Shown piece after piece: positions 35,248 to 44,030 of a stretch of 64,000 bases of DNA (the first letter of the stretch is position 1; every line of letters starts with the position of its first letter). The notes under the pieces are model-generated. The model worked only from the letters and a program-made list of their open reading frames with translations. It did no database searches and was not told the DNA's origin. This DNA comes from CADEED01 sp041395625 (GTDB taxonomy: Bacteria > Pseudomonadota > Gammaproteobacteria > Steroidobacterales > Steroidobacteraceae). A program made the translations under genes and the position numbers. The DNA lies in assembly GCA_041395625.1 (NCBI GenBank), contig JAWLAE010000001.1:1178001-1242000 (forward strand), written 5' to 3'.

Positions 35248-36029
35248 CCATAGTCCGGCAGGTCGATGCAACGCACGCCCTTCACTAGATCTCGTGCCCG
35301 CGCGGTAGCGTCCCATAGATCGTCCCGCGGCCGCAGCAGCAGAGTCTTCTGCTTGATCAACGGCAGTCGCTCGGCTGCCGGCCAGTTCATCACTGCGTTG
35401 GCGCCCCACCACGCCGACTGCCCATTGTAGAGCTTCTCGGCGAACGACTGCGCGAGCAGCTCGAGGCTGACACCCGGTCCGCGCCACTCGATGCTGCGCG
35501 CCCACTCGGTCGCCAGATGACTGCCGTCTTCGGCCGGCGCCACCGGCCACGGTGTGCGCTTGAACGCCTCGCGCTCCTCGGTTGTTAGCAGCGGCACCGC
35601 CACCAGCACCAGACGACGCACGACGTCGGGCCTCGCAATCGCCAGTTCAGTGGCGATCGCCGTCCCGGTGTGGTAGCCCAGGATATCGACCTGTCGCAGC
35701 CGCATGGTGTCGAGGAAATCGCCGATCGCCGCCGCATAGTCGGCGATCGATGGCAGCTCGCGCGGCGGATCGGATTGGCCAAAGCCCGGTGTGTCCGGGC
35801 AGTAAACGGAGCGCGTCTCGCCCAACAGCCGCGCAAACTGCCGGAAAACCCGACCGGAGGCGGGGCTCTGATGCAGGCATACCAGCGCCGTGCCCTCATC
35901 GAAGCCACCGCCGGACGGCATGGTGTTGTGCACGTGCAGCTGCCCGTAGCGGCACTCGAAGTACGCGCGACCCTGGCGCGGCCGACCACGTGGCGGGGCG
36001 TCCGATCCGTCGGCAGGCTTTGCAGGCAT
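35181..36029 (-). CDS. Alpha/beta-hydrolase with G-Y-H-T-G elbow
   Basis: The 282-residue protein has the same signature set as its paralogues: CLHQSPASGRVF, CPDTPGFGQSDP, elbow GYHTG (118-122, His120 in the nucleophile position), acid candidate RPRDDLWD and C-terminal DYGHGLF with a retained His. GGAGAG six bases before ATG 36029 decides the start over ATG 36062. The last 67 bases overlap the convergent MFS gene, and the upstream divergent neighbour is a glutathione S-transferase. It is the one single-domain copy outside the 27.9-30.4 kb operon. Confidence 0.8.
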   Translation of the reverse strand: MPAKPADGSDAPPRGRPRQGRAYFECRYGQLHVHNTMPSGGGFDEGTALVCLHQSPASGRVFRQFARLLGETRSVYCPDTPGFGQSDPPRELPSIADYAAAIGDFLDTMRLRQVDILGYHTGTAIATELAIARPDVVRRLVLVAVPLLTTEEREAFKRTPWPVAPAEDGSHLATEWARSIEWRGPGVSLELLAQSFAEKLYNGQSAWWGANAVMNWPAAERLPLIKQKTLLLRPRDDLWDATARARDLVKGVRCIDLPDYGHGLFEVAPAAVAGAVAPFLAD

Positions 36030-36132
36030 GTTCACTCTCCAGCGCAGCGGAGCTGCGCTCATTGACTCGCGTCACTGGGGGCTCGCATAGTGGCGCACAG
36101 CCCCCTGTCCGTACAATACCGAGGAGTTCATC

Positions 36133-36789
36133 GTGAAGTTATATGGATCGCCCGCCTCCCCCTACGTCGTGCGCGTCGCAATGGCCGCCAAAGCCAAGGG
36201 CGTCGATATGCCGTTGTCGGAACCACCGGGTGGCGGCATCAAGTCGCCCGAATATCTGGCGATCAATCCGCTCGGCAAGATGCCGGCGTTCACCGATGAC
36301 AAAGGACGTCATCTGGCCGAATCACAGGTCATCTGTGAGTATCTCGACGAAACGCTCAAGGGCCCCGCGCTGCTGCCGGCAGATCCTTACGACCGTGCGC
36401 GCGTGCGCTTGCTGTGCCGCATCGTGGATCTGTATCTTGGAACTTCGCTCGGCACGTTCTTTCGCAACATGAACCCGACGCAGCGCAATCAGACGGAAGT
36501 CGATGCCGCGCACACCGCGTTCAATACCACGCTGGGTCAGATCGAGGGCTATATGGGCGCCGGGCCATACATGTACGGCGACAAACTGACGCTCGCAGAC
36601 TGCGTGCTTTATCCATCGTTCATCACGACGTCCCTGGTGCTGCCGGCATTCGGCGTGACCAACCAGTTCGAGAAGTTCCCGAAGCTGGCGCGCTGGTGGC
36701 AGACAATGGCTGGCGACGCGGTCACGAGCGCTCTCGGCAAACAGCAGCACGAGGCACTGCTCGCGTTCATCAAGTCACGCGCAGGCTGA
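36133..36789 (+). CDS. Glutathione S-transferase family protein
   Basis: The 218-residue protein opens with a thioredoxin-fold N-terminus (MKLYGSPASPYVVRVAMAAK) with Ser/Tyr candidates for thiol activation, a glutathione-binding INPLGKMPAF and DDKGRHLAESQVICEYL, then an all-helical C-domain containing YGDKLTLADCVLYPSF, the usual GST N-capping motif. It is followed after four bases by an MDR-family reductase, so the pair is probably co-transcribed. Substrate unknown. Confidence 0.88.
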   Translation: MKLYGSPASPYVVRVAMAAKAKGVDMPLSEPPGGGIKSPEYLAINPLGKMPAFTDDKGRHLAESQVICEYLDETLKGPALLPADPYDRARVRLLCRIVDLYLGTSLGTFFRNMNPTQRNQTEVDAAHTAFNTTLGQIEGYMGAGPYMYGDKLTLADCVLYPSFITTSLVLPAFGVTNQFEKFPKLARWWQTMAGDAVTSALGKQQHEALLAFIKSRAG

Positions 36790-36793
36790 GCGC

Positions 36794-37762
36794 GTGCGCG
36801 GCTGGCTGGTCAGGGAGTTCGGCGGCCCGGAGAAGATGCTCTGGACCGACCTGCCCACCCCGGTTCCCGGGCCACGACAGTTGTTAGTAAGCGTGCATGG
36901 CTCAGGTATCAACTTCGCCGAAACGCGCATGCGGGCTGGCACGTACGGCGGCCAGACGCTACCCTTCGTGATGGGGATGGAGTCGTCCGGCGTGGTGACA
37001 GCGCTCGGAGCGCAAGTCCGGGGGTTCGAGATCGGCGCGCGCGTATTCGGGCGCGCGCGCGGCTCGCACGCCGAGCAGGTGTTGTTCGACGCCGAACACG
37101 CACTGCCCGTCCCGGACGGCCTCAGCATGACCGAGGCGGCGGCCATTCCGGTCGGCTGGCTCACAGCCTGGCACGCGCTCATCACCGTAGCGGACGTACA
37201 GCCTGGCACACGGGTGCTGATCGAGGCGATCGGCTCGAGTGTCGGCAGCGCCGCGCTACAGATCGCCAAGTGGCGCGGCGCCTGGGTCGCAGGCACCGCC
37301 AGTCGCGACGACAAGGTGCAACGCGGCGTCGCAGCGGGAGCCGATGCGGGCTACAACTACAAGACCGAGGACATCGCGGCGGCCGTGCATCGCGACACTG
37401 GCGGGCATGGTGTCGACATCGGCCTCATGACGATCGGCGAAGAGACGGCGGCATCGCTGTTCGACTCGATGGCCGCCGAAGGTCGCATCGTCATGTATGG
37501 CAGCACCGGCGGTCGGCAGGTGTGCTTCAATCTCAACATCGGCACGCGCAACCTGTCGCTGCATTCGATGAGCATTTCCACCAGCGTGCGATTTCTGCCA
37601 GAGACCATGCGGACATTTCGCGACGTGGCGCTGCCGCTGTTCGCCCGTGGTGTGTTCAAGGCACCGGTCGACGCAACGTTGCCGATGGCAGAACTGGTCC
37701 AGGCGCACGCCATGGTCGATGCGCGCACCCACTTCGGCAAAATCGTCCTCGTCAACGACTGA
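36794..37762 (+). CDS. Zinc-independent quinone oxidoreductase-like MDR protein
   Basis: The 322-residue protein begins at GTG 36794, four bases after the GST stop. It matches the medium-chain dehydrogenase/reductase fold of NADPH:quinone reductase. The N-terminal GroES-like half contains VMGMESSGVVTALG, and the Rossmann half contains the IGSSVGSAALQIAKWRGA nucleotide loop. No catalytic or structural zinc cysteines are seen. Pairing with a GST suggests detoxification of quinones or enones. It ends 55 bases before the riboswitch region. Confidence 0.85.
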   Translation: MRGWLVREFGGPEKMLWTDLPTPVPGPRQLLVSVHGSGINFAETRMRAGTYGGQTLPFVMGMESSGVVTALGAQVRGFEIGARVFGRARGSHAEQVLFDAEHALPVPDGLSMTEAAAIPVGWLTAWHALITVADVQPGTRVLIEAIGSSVGSAALQIAKWRGAWVAGTASRDDKVQRGVAAGADAGYNYKTEDIAAAVHRDTGGHGVDIGLMTIGEETAASLFDSMAAEGRIVMYGSTGGRQVCFNLNIGTRNLSLHSMSISTSVRFLPETMRTFRDVALPLFARGVFKAPVDATLPMAELVQAHAMVDARTHFGKIVLVND

Positions 37763-37816
37763 CCTCCGAATCCGGCTTGACGACGCGCCGCTGCTGCGCG
37801 CAAGCTTCGCCCGTCG

Positions 37817-37974
37817 AAGGTGCCCGCAAGGGCTCAAAAGGGAATTCGGTGCCGGGGCCTCGCCCCCATTCCGAAGCTGCCCCCGCAACTGTTAGCGGTA
37901 GTCCTGTTCACGCAGCCACTGGGTCAACCGGGAAGGCGAACGGGGCGAGCCCGCGAGCCAGGAGACCTGCCCTC
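37817..37974 (+). promoter_or_regulatory. Cobalamin (AdoCbl) riboswitch
   Basis: All main blocks of a B12 riboswitch are present in order: AAAAGGGAATTCGGTG (37836-37851), GCTGCCCCCGCAACTGT (37876-37892), GCCACTGG (37915-37922) with GGGAAGGC nearby, and the B12 box AGCCAGGAGACCTGCC (37956-37971). It lies 150 bases before btuB. The remaining leader to 38123 probably holds the expression platform; I could not fix a terminator in it. The interval 37763-38123 contains no gene. Confidence 0.93.
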
Positions 37975-38123
37975 GATACGTCGCAGGACGTTGTCAGCAG
38001 TAGTCACGGGCGGGGTGCACCGGAGGCGGCTCGAAGAACGGCACTCGCAGCAGCACTGCTCGGCTCCCGACTCCCGACCGTCTTGATCGCCCCTCGCTCA
38101 ATTGATAGCGCGGAGGGCGCCAC

Positions 38124-40088
38124 ATGTCGGTCAGTAGTAGTTGTTCCAGCCTCCTCTTGTTAGGTATTGTGGCATTGGCGGAGCCCGCCGGCGCAGCGGA
38201 ACGTCCCGACGACGTGATCGTCAGTGCGAGCCGCATAGAACTGCCGCGCGAGCAGGTCGGCAGTTCCGTCAGTGTGTTCGAGGGCACGGAAATCGATCGG
38301 CGGGCGCCCGCGCTCGTCGCGGATCTGCTGCGGGAAGTGGCCAGCGCCGCCGTGAATCGCGGCGGACCGATGGGCAGCGTCACCCAGGTGCGGCTGCGCG
38401 GCGCCGAGGGCAACCACACACTCGTGGTGCTCGACGGCATCGAAGTGAACGATCCGGCCTACGGCTCGGAGTTCGACTTCGCCACGCTGTTGCCGCTCGA
38501 CATCGAGCGCCTCGAAGTCCTGCGCGGCGCGCAGAGCGCCCTGTGGGGCAGCGACGCCATCGGCGGTGTCATCAACGTCATCACCCGTCGAGGCCGCATC
38601 GAGCGTGGCGGTGTTGCGCAACGGGCCGGCATTGCGGAGTTGCAGAGCGGCTCCTTCGGCACGCAACTGGGTCGCCTCAGCTGGCAAGGCGGCAGCGATA
38701 CGCTGGCAGCCGGCTTCGGCGCACAGTATTTCTCCACCGACGGCGTGAGCGCGGCCCCGGGCGGAACCGAGACCGACGGCTATCGCAACTTCACGGCGCG
38801 CGGCAGCCTCGCCTGGCAGCCCAACGAGGGACTGACACTCGACGCTGCGGTGCTGCGCATCGACGGTTCCGCCGATGGCGATGAACAGGACTTCCGCTTT
38901 CCCGCCACGGCCACGCAGGGCCTCGTGATCGACAGCCGCAATCGTGCCGAGCGCACCCAGACTTACGGCCGGGTAGGCCTGCAGTATGCTCCGCCGGATT
39001 CCAACATCGGGCAGCGCGCCAACTTCGGTGTGACCCGTACTAACAGCCGCTTCTTCGACCGTGACGGCGCCTACTCCAATGCCAACGAAGGGCGCCGCGA
39101 GAAACTCGACTACCAGGCGACGTTCCGCTTCGGCGACCGGCAACGCATCAGCCACGCGCTCACGGGTGCGGTCGAGTTCGAACGCATCGGCTTCGCCAAC
39201 AGCGACCCGGATCCGCTGTCGCCCGTAAATCAGGACCGCAGTATCGACCAGACGAGCGGCGTGCTCGAGTATCGCGGCGCGTACCATGAGCGCGCGTTCC
39301 TGTCGGGAGCCGTGCGCTACGACGACAACCAACGCTTCCGCTCGGCGACAACGTGGCGCGCAACCGGCGCCTTCAAGTTGCTGTCGGGCAGCACGCGACT
39401 GCACGCGAGTATCGGCACCGGCGTCGCCAATCCCGGCTTCTTCGAGTTGTTCGGCTTCATCCCGAGTTCGTTCATCGGCAACCCCGCCCTGACGCCCGAA
39501 AGATCGACCAGTTGGGATGTCGGTGTCGAACGGCGCTTTGCCGATGGCCGTTGGATCGCCGATCTCACCTATTTCCGCGCTGACCTCGCCGACGAGATCC
39601 TGACGGTGTTCCTGCCGCCGGATTTCGACGCAACCGTGATCAACGCGGCGCGCGCCAGCAAGCGTCAGGGCGTGGAATTCGAGCTGCGCGCAGCCATTGC
39701 GCCGCAACTGAACGTGCGTGGTAGTTACACCTACACCGACGCCGAAGAACCAGCGGGAATCGATGGATTCGTACGTGAGCTGCGCCGACCACGTCAGATG
39801 GCGAGTCTGAATCTCAACTACGCGGTACGCGGTGAGCGCGGCAATCTCAATCTAGGTGTCGACTACAATGGTCGCCACGACGATTCCGAGTTCATCTTCG
39901 CAACGCCGGCTGCACGCGCGACCCTCGACGCCTACACGCTGGTGAATGCCGCAGCTCACTGGCGCTTCAGCGAGCGCGTCGCGGGACTCGTGCGCGTCGA
40001 GAACGCGTTCGGCACCAACTACCAGGATACGTTTGGATTCGCGCAGGCGGGGTTCGGCGCCTATGCCGCCGTGCGGATTGCATTCTAG
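38124..40088 (+). CDS. btuB: TonB-dependent vitamin B12 receptor BtuB
   Basis: The 654-residue outer-membrane receptor has a signal peptide (cleavage near AAERPDD), a TonB-box-like segment DVIVSASRIE, and a plug domain with VRLRGAEGNHTLVVLDGIEVND and LRGAQSALWGSDAIGGVINV. A beta-barrel follows and ends in a terminal Phe (VRIAF), as in outer-membrane barrels. The upstream riboswitch and the downstream btuFCD genes identify cobalamin or a corrinoid as cargo. The large antisense frame across it is a GC-composition shadow. Confidence 0.93.
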   Translation: MSVSSSCSSLLLLGIVALAEPAGAAERPDDVIVSASRIELPREQVGSSVSVFEGTEIDRRAPALVADLLREVASAAVNRGGPMGSVTQVRLRGAEGNHTLVVLDGIEVNDPAYGSEFDFATLLPLDIERLEVLRGAQSALWGSDAIGGVINVITRRGRIERGGVAQRAGIAELQSGSFGTQLGRLSWQGGSDTLAAGFGAQYFSTDGVSAAPGGTETDGYRNFTARGSLAWQPNEGLTLDAAVLRIDGSADGDEQDFRFPATATQGLVIDSRNRAERTQTYGRVGLQYAPPDSNIGQRANFGVTRTNSRFFDRDGAYSNANEGRREKLDYQATFRFGDRQRISHALTGAVEFERIGFANSDPDPLSPVNQDRSIDQTSGVLEYRGAYHERAFLSGAVRYDDNQRFRSATTWRATGAFKLLSGSTRLHASIGTGVANPGFFELFGFIPSSFIGNPALTPERSTSWDVGVERRFADGRWIADLTYFRADLADEILTVFLPPDFDATVINAARASKRQGVEFELRAAIAPQLNVRGSYTYTDAEEPAGIDGFVRELRRPRQMASLNLNYAVRGERGNLNLGVDYNGRHDDSEFIFATPAARATLDAYTLVNAAAHWRFSERVAGLVRVENAFGTNYQDTFGFAQAGFGAYAAVRIAF

Positions 40089-40099
40089 AGGGTCACCGC

Positions 40100-40966
40100 T
40101 TGCGGCCGCTTTGCGTAGTGCTGCTGTCGCTGTGCGCGCCACTGGTCGCTACCGCTGTGCGCGCCGCCGATCGTCCACTGCCGCACGTCGTGTCCTTGAA
40201 TCTCTGCACGGACCTGCAATTGTTGCTGCTGGCCGATCCAGCGCAGATCGCGTCACTCACGTGGCTGGCAAGTGACCAGCGCAGTTCACCGCTCGCGGCC
40301 GAAGCCCGACGCTATCCGGCCAACCGAGGACTCACCGAGGAGATCCTGCCACTGGCACCGGACGTCGTCCTGGTTGGTAGTTACACCGCCCGCTTTACGG
40401 TCGACTTGCTGCGCCGGCTGGGCGTGCGCGTGGTCGAAGTAGCACCGGCCGAATCGCTCGCGGAGATCGAGGACCGCATGTTGGCAATCGGTAGCGCAAT
40501 CGGACAGCGTGCCCGCGCGCTGCGGCTCAATGCCGCGTTTCGTGCCGAGCTCGCTCGCACGGCAGACGTGTGGCGAAGCGCGGCTCGAGCCGCCGGGCAG
40601 TTGCCGAGCGCGGTATTGATCGGCGCCGGTGGCTTCGCAGGCGGTACAGATACCCTGTCAGGCGATGTCCTCAGGCACGTGGGGTTGCGCAACGTAGTTG
40701 GGAGTGGCGGCGACCAGGCGTGGGGCCGCTTCAGTATCGAAGATCTTTTGCGGCTGCGACCGGATGTGCTCGTGATCGCAATCGATCCGTCCGACCGGCC
40801 GGCGCCATCGCTCGCATTCGAATCCCTGAATCATCCTGCGATCCGCGCGGGCTCACTCGGTATGCAGCGTCTGCAGATTCCCGCTACCTACTGGTCCTGC
40901 GGCACGCCACTGGTCGCGCGCGCGGCAGCGCTGCTGGCGGCCGCGGCACCGCCAAGCGGCTCGTGA
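40100..40966 (+). CDS. btuF: Periplasmic cobalamin-binding protein BtuF
   Basis: The 288-residue protein, starting at TTG 40100, has a signal peptide (MRPLCVVLLSLCAPLVATAVRA) and a class III binding-protein fold with VVSLNLCTDLQLLLL and EEILPLAPDVVLVGSYT. It delivers B12 to the BtuCD transporter. Its stop shares one base with the btuC start (TGATG). The start codon is inferred; no ATG precedes the signal peptide. Confidence 0.88.
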   Translation: MRPLCVVLLSLCAPLVATAVRAADRPLPHVVSLNLCTDLQLLLLADPAQIASLTWLASDQRSSPLAAEARRYPANRGLTEEILPLAPDVVLVGSYTARFTVDLLRRLGVRVVEVAPAESLAEIEDRMLAIGSAIGQRARALRLNAAFRAELARTADVWRSAARAAGQLPSAVLIGAGGFAGGTDTLSGDVLRHVGLRNVVGSGGDQAWGRFSIEDLLRLRPDVLVIAIDPSDRPAPSLAFESLNHPAIRAGSLGMQRLQIPATYWSCGTPLVARAAALLAAAAPPSGS

Positions 40967-41949
40967 TGAGGAGATCGACGCTGTGGCTAGTACTGCTGGC
41001 AGTTGCCGCCGCGCTCGTCGGGTTATCGTTGTTCGTTGGCCGGGGCGGCGAGTGGTTGGCGCTCGGCGACAGCGGCGGCGCGCAGCGCCACGTCGCCGAG
41101 ATCGTCCTGCTGCAGATCCGGCTACCACGCACCTTGCTGGCGATTCTGGTCGGCGCGTCGCTCGGCATGGCCGGCGCGGCCCTGCAAGGCCTGTTGCGCA
41201 ACCCGCTGGCGGATCCCGGCGTAATCGGTGTATCTGCCGGCGCTGCGTTCGGCGCGGTACTCGCATTCTATTTCGGACTGGCGCAGTCACACAGTCTCGG
41301 TTTGCCGCTTGCAGGCATGCTCGGAGCGGCGCTGGCGCTCGGCCTGCTGTTCCTGTTAGCCGGTCGGGGCGCATCGACGTTGGGTCTCGTGCTGGCCGGC
41401 GTCGCAGTCAGCGCCTTCGCCGGCGCACTCACGTCGCTGGCGCTCAATCTTGCGCCCAGCCCCTACGCCGCGCTGGAGATCGTCTTCTGGATGATGGGCT
41501 CACTGGTCGATCGGTCGATGGACCACGTGTGGCTGGCTGCCGTACCGATACTGCTTGGCCTCACGCTGCTGCTGACGCAGCGCCGCGCACTCGATGCAAT
41601 GACGCTGGGCGAAGACGTGGCGGCGTCGCTCGGCTTTCGCGCTGGCCCCGTTCGGGCCGTCATCCTGATCGGCTGTGCCGCCGCAATCGGAGCGAGCGTG
41701 TCCGTAGCAGGCGGCATCGGCTTCGTTGGCCTCGTAGTGCCGCATCTCTTGCGGCCCTTGGTCGGGCATGAGCCGGGACGTTTGCTGCCGGTGTCAGCAG
41801 TGGGCGGCGCCGTCATGCTGCTGGCCGCCGACATATTCACCCGCCTCGGCGACACCGGCCCCGAGTTGCGACTCGGCGTCGTGACGGCGCTGCTGGGCGC
41901 CCCGTTTTTCCTCTTGCTGCTGATGCGCCTGCGCCGTGAGGTGACATGA
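40966..41949 (+). CDS. btuC: Vitamin B12 ABC transporter permease BtuC
   Basis: The 327-residue protein has about ten membrane helices and the FecCD-family blocks RLPRTLLAILVGASLGMAGA, LLRNPLADPGVIGVSAGA and GGIGFVGLVVPHLLRPLVGH, the last being the coupling loop region for BtuD. ATG 40966 overlaps the btuF stop. It ends with a four-base ATGA overlap into btuD. Confidence 0.93.
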   Translation: MRRSTLWLVLLAVAAALVGLSLFVGRGGEWLALGDSGGAQRHVAEIVLLQIRLPRTLLAILVGASLGMAGAALQGLLRNPLADPGVIGVSAGAAFGAVLAFYFGLAQSHSLGLPLAGMLGAALALGLLFLLAGRGASTLGLVLAGVAVSAFAGALTSLALNLAPSPYAALEIVFWMMGSLVDRSMDHVWLAAVPILLGLTLLLTQRRALDAMTLGEDVAASLGFRAGPVRAVILIGCAAAIGASVSVAGGIGFVGLVVPHLLRPLVGHEPGRLLPVSAVGGAVMLLAADIFTRLGDTGPELRLGVVTALLGAPFFLLLLMRLRREVT

Positions 41950-42737
41950 GCGCGCTGCAGCTAACAGATGTGTCGGTAGTCAGCAGCAGCGGGCTGCGAC
42001 AGCTCGACGGCGTGACGCTCGAGCTAGCGCCGGGCGAGGTATTGGGAATCGTCGGCCCGAATGGTGCCGGCAAGACGACACTCCTGCGTGCCGCGCTCGG
42101 GCTGACACCGCTCTCCGCCGGCAGTGTCGATTGGCACGGCCGTCCCCTGGATACATTGCGGCCGCGCGAGCTGGCGCGCATGGCAGCCTACATTCCGCAA
42201 GGACAGGTCGTGCACTGGCCGTTGTCGGTGCGCCGTACGGTGGAACTGGGTCGACTACCACATACCGGTGGAATAGTACGGGACACGGATCGCTCGGCCG
42301 TGGATGCAGCACTGGCCGCCGTCGACGCGCAGTCCATCGCCGACCGGCGGCTCGATCAGTTATCGGGCGGTGAACGGGCGCGTGTGCTGTTGGCGCGCGC
42401 GCTTGCCGTCGAGGCACCCGTACTGCTGGCGGACGAGCCGGTCGCGGCGCTGGATGCCTATCATCAACTCGATCTGATGGAGCGACTCCGCGAGCTGGCG
42501 CGCGGCGGGCGGGCGATCGCGATCGTACTGCATGATCTGACGCTGGCTGCGCGCTTCTGCACGCGCATCGCGATGCTCGCTGAAGGACGCGTCGTGCTGA
42601 CCGGAGCCGTGCATGAAGTGCTCAGCACAAGCAATCTGCGCACAGTCTATCGGGTCGACGCGCTGCTGGGGACGCATGCAGGCGAGCCCTATGTGCTGCC
42701 GTGGCGATGCAGCCAGCCCAGCGGGACCGAAGGTTAG
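41946..42737 (+). CDS. btuD: Vitamin B12 ABC transporter ATPase BtuD
   Basis: The 263-residue ABC ATPase carries Walker A GPNGAGKTT, Q-loop IPQGQVVHW, signature LSGGERARVLLARAL, Walker B VLLADEPVAALD and H-loop ALHDLTL-type VLHDLTLAARF. It couples ATP hydrolysis to B12 import through BtuC. It is the last gene of the riboswitch-controlled operon. Confidence 0.93.
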   Translation: MSALQLTDVSVVSSSGLRQLDGVTLELAPGEVLGIVGPNGAGKTTLLRAALGLTPLSAGSVDWHGRPLDTLRPRELARMAAYIPQGQVVHWPLSVRRTVELGRLPHTGGIVRDTDRSAVDAALAAVDAQSIADRRLDQLSGGERARVLLARALAVEAPVLLADEPVAALDAYHQLDLMERLRELARGGRAIAIVLHDLTLAARFCTRIAMLAEGRVVLTGAVHEVLSTSNLRTVYRVDALLGTHAGEPYVLPWRCSQPSGTEG

Positions 42738-42759
42738 CGGCGCGTTACATCACCTGCAA

Positions 42760-43455
42760 CTAACTCGCTTCGTGCGCCGGAAAAATCATCGTTGGCGAAT
42801 CGACTCGGGCGCCACAGGCAGCGCAATGTGACTTCTCATAGCCCGACCAACCGCTGAATCGAATACCTGAGGCGCAGGCAGTATGGGACACTGCGCCACA
42901 AGCGGGACAAACATGGCCAATGCTCGTGTCCCGCTTCAAAGCTGGATTCATCGTGTAATCGCTGAATTTCCATGCCCGGCCGGCGATGGGCTTCGAGCAA
43001 TAGCGGCAGTTGGTCTCGACCGCTGTGGGTATACCGACTGGTTCATCGTCAGCAGCTACAGTTGCGGGCGGCAGTGCACTAACTACTTTGGCCCACTTTC
43101 CACACAGCTCCCGTTTGAGTTGCGCCTTCTTTCGATCAGAGACACTAGAACTATCGATTTCGCCCAGCACCCCGAGGGCGGTGTTCAGCTCCGACAGATC
43201 CGCCTCAACGGCATTTGCCTGGTAGAGCTGCGAGAGCTTCTTGACAATGTCAGACAGGATTCCGTGGTCATCAGTGCGCTCATTGAGAACCTGCTTGTAC
43301 AACACTGCTGCTTGCTGCCACGCGGCGGCGCCTGTCAGGGCTTCCGCTTTCGTGAGGGTCTCCCGAGTCGATCTATTCAGCCATAGCCGTGCGATCCATC
43401 CCACCGCGGCGAAGAACAGCATGACCCACACGAAAACAGGTATGTGAAATTCCAC
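42760..43455 (-). CDS. Membrane-anchored zinc-ribbon-like protein of unknown function
   Basis: The 231-residue product starts at GTG 43455, two bases after the stop of the upstream gene. It has one N-terminal membrane helix (FHIPVFVWVMLFFAAVGWIA), a helical middle part with a TPR-like AWQQAAVLYKQVL stretch, and a Cys-rich C-terminus with three pairs (NCRYCSK, CPACGAVSHTAC, HCAACGA). The Cys/His spacing suggests two zinc sites, probably on the cytoplasmic side. The family is not recognised. Operon with the four-helix protein above. Confidence 0.6.
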   Translation of the reverse strand: MEFHIPVFVWVMLFFAAVGWIARLWLNRSTRETLTKAEALTGAAAWQQAAVLYKQVLNERTDDHGILSDIVKKLSQLYQANAVEADLSELNTALGVLGEIDSSSVSDRKKAQLKRELCGKWAKVVSALPPATVAADDEPVGIPTAVETNCRYCSKPIAGRAWKFSDYTMNPALKRDTSIGHVCPACGAVSHTACASGIRFSGWSGYEKSHCAACGARVDSPTMIFPAHEAS

Positions 43456-43457
43456 TG

Positions 43458-43973
43458 CTAGTCCTTGTCGGTCTGCTGATCGGCGTTGCTGCCGGGTGCA
43501 CCAATCGAGGCTATCTTGCTGCTCAGCTCGTCCGATGTTCGGGCGTCTATTGTTCGGTTTGCGAAGCGCAGCACCAAAGATGCGATCCAGCCGCCTATCA
43601 CCATTGCAATGAAGCCAATCGGCACCGTTATGCGAGCCGACATGAGTGATGGCGGAAGCGTCAGCGCCACGGCACCAAGTCCCGCGAGCCATAGCAGACC
43701 AGAGGCAGGAATCGCGATCTTCCAGTAGTTGAGTGGTACCTGCGGCGCGGGTAGTTGCTCCGCATAGCGTAGCGCAAGCAACGTGAAGACGACACAGCCG
43801 GGAACCGCCAGCAGCGCGCCACCTATAGCCCCCAACGCTATTCCAACGAGTAGTGCCGACCAAGCCAGCCCGGGCCGGCTGCGGTGTTGCGCGACGAAGA
43901 ACGGGATCAGGCCGGCCATGAGCCCGCTGAGGGCGCCGCCGACGAACCCGGCCATGGAAGACGGTTCAGCCAT
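43458..43973 (-). CDS. Four-helix membrane protein of unknown function
   Basis: The 171-residue protein shows four hydrophobic segments (about 7-27, 38-68, 84-106 and 115-137), two of which are Gly/Ala-rich (GGALSGLMAGLIPFFV and LVGIALGAIGGALLAVP), and a hydrophilic C-terminal tail. No known signature is visible. It precedes the zinc-ribbon gene by two bases and is itself downstream of two exported proteins; all four run the same way. Confidence 0.55.
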   Translation of the reverse strand: MAEPSSMAGFVGGALSGLMAGLIPFFVAQHRSRPGLAWSALLVGIALGAIGGALLAVPGCVVFTLLALRYAEQLPAPQVPLNYWKIAIPASGLLWLAGLGAVALTLPPSLMSARITVPIGFIAMVIGGWIASLVLRFANRTIDARTSDELSSKIASIGAPGSNADQQTDKD

Positions 43974-44030
43974 GCTTCGTTCCTATTCCGCGTGCTGGCG
44001 ATCGGCGGCACTTGCAGCGTCGCACCCGTG

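Noticed and set aside
37763..38123. Small ORFs between the MDR gene and btuB
   Set aside because: The region is occupied by riboswitch blocks, which explain its conservation better than coding.
38160..39707. 515-codon antisense frame opposite btuB
   Set aside because: It mirrors the codon structure of a clear BtuB gene, has low-complexity Arg/Ala/Gly composition and no ribosome site; long antisense frames are expected at this GC content.
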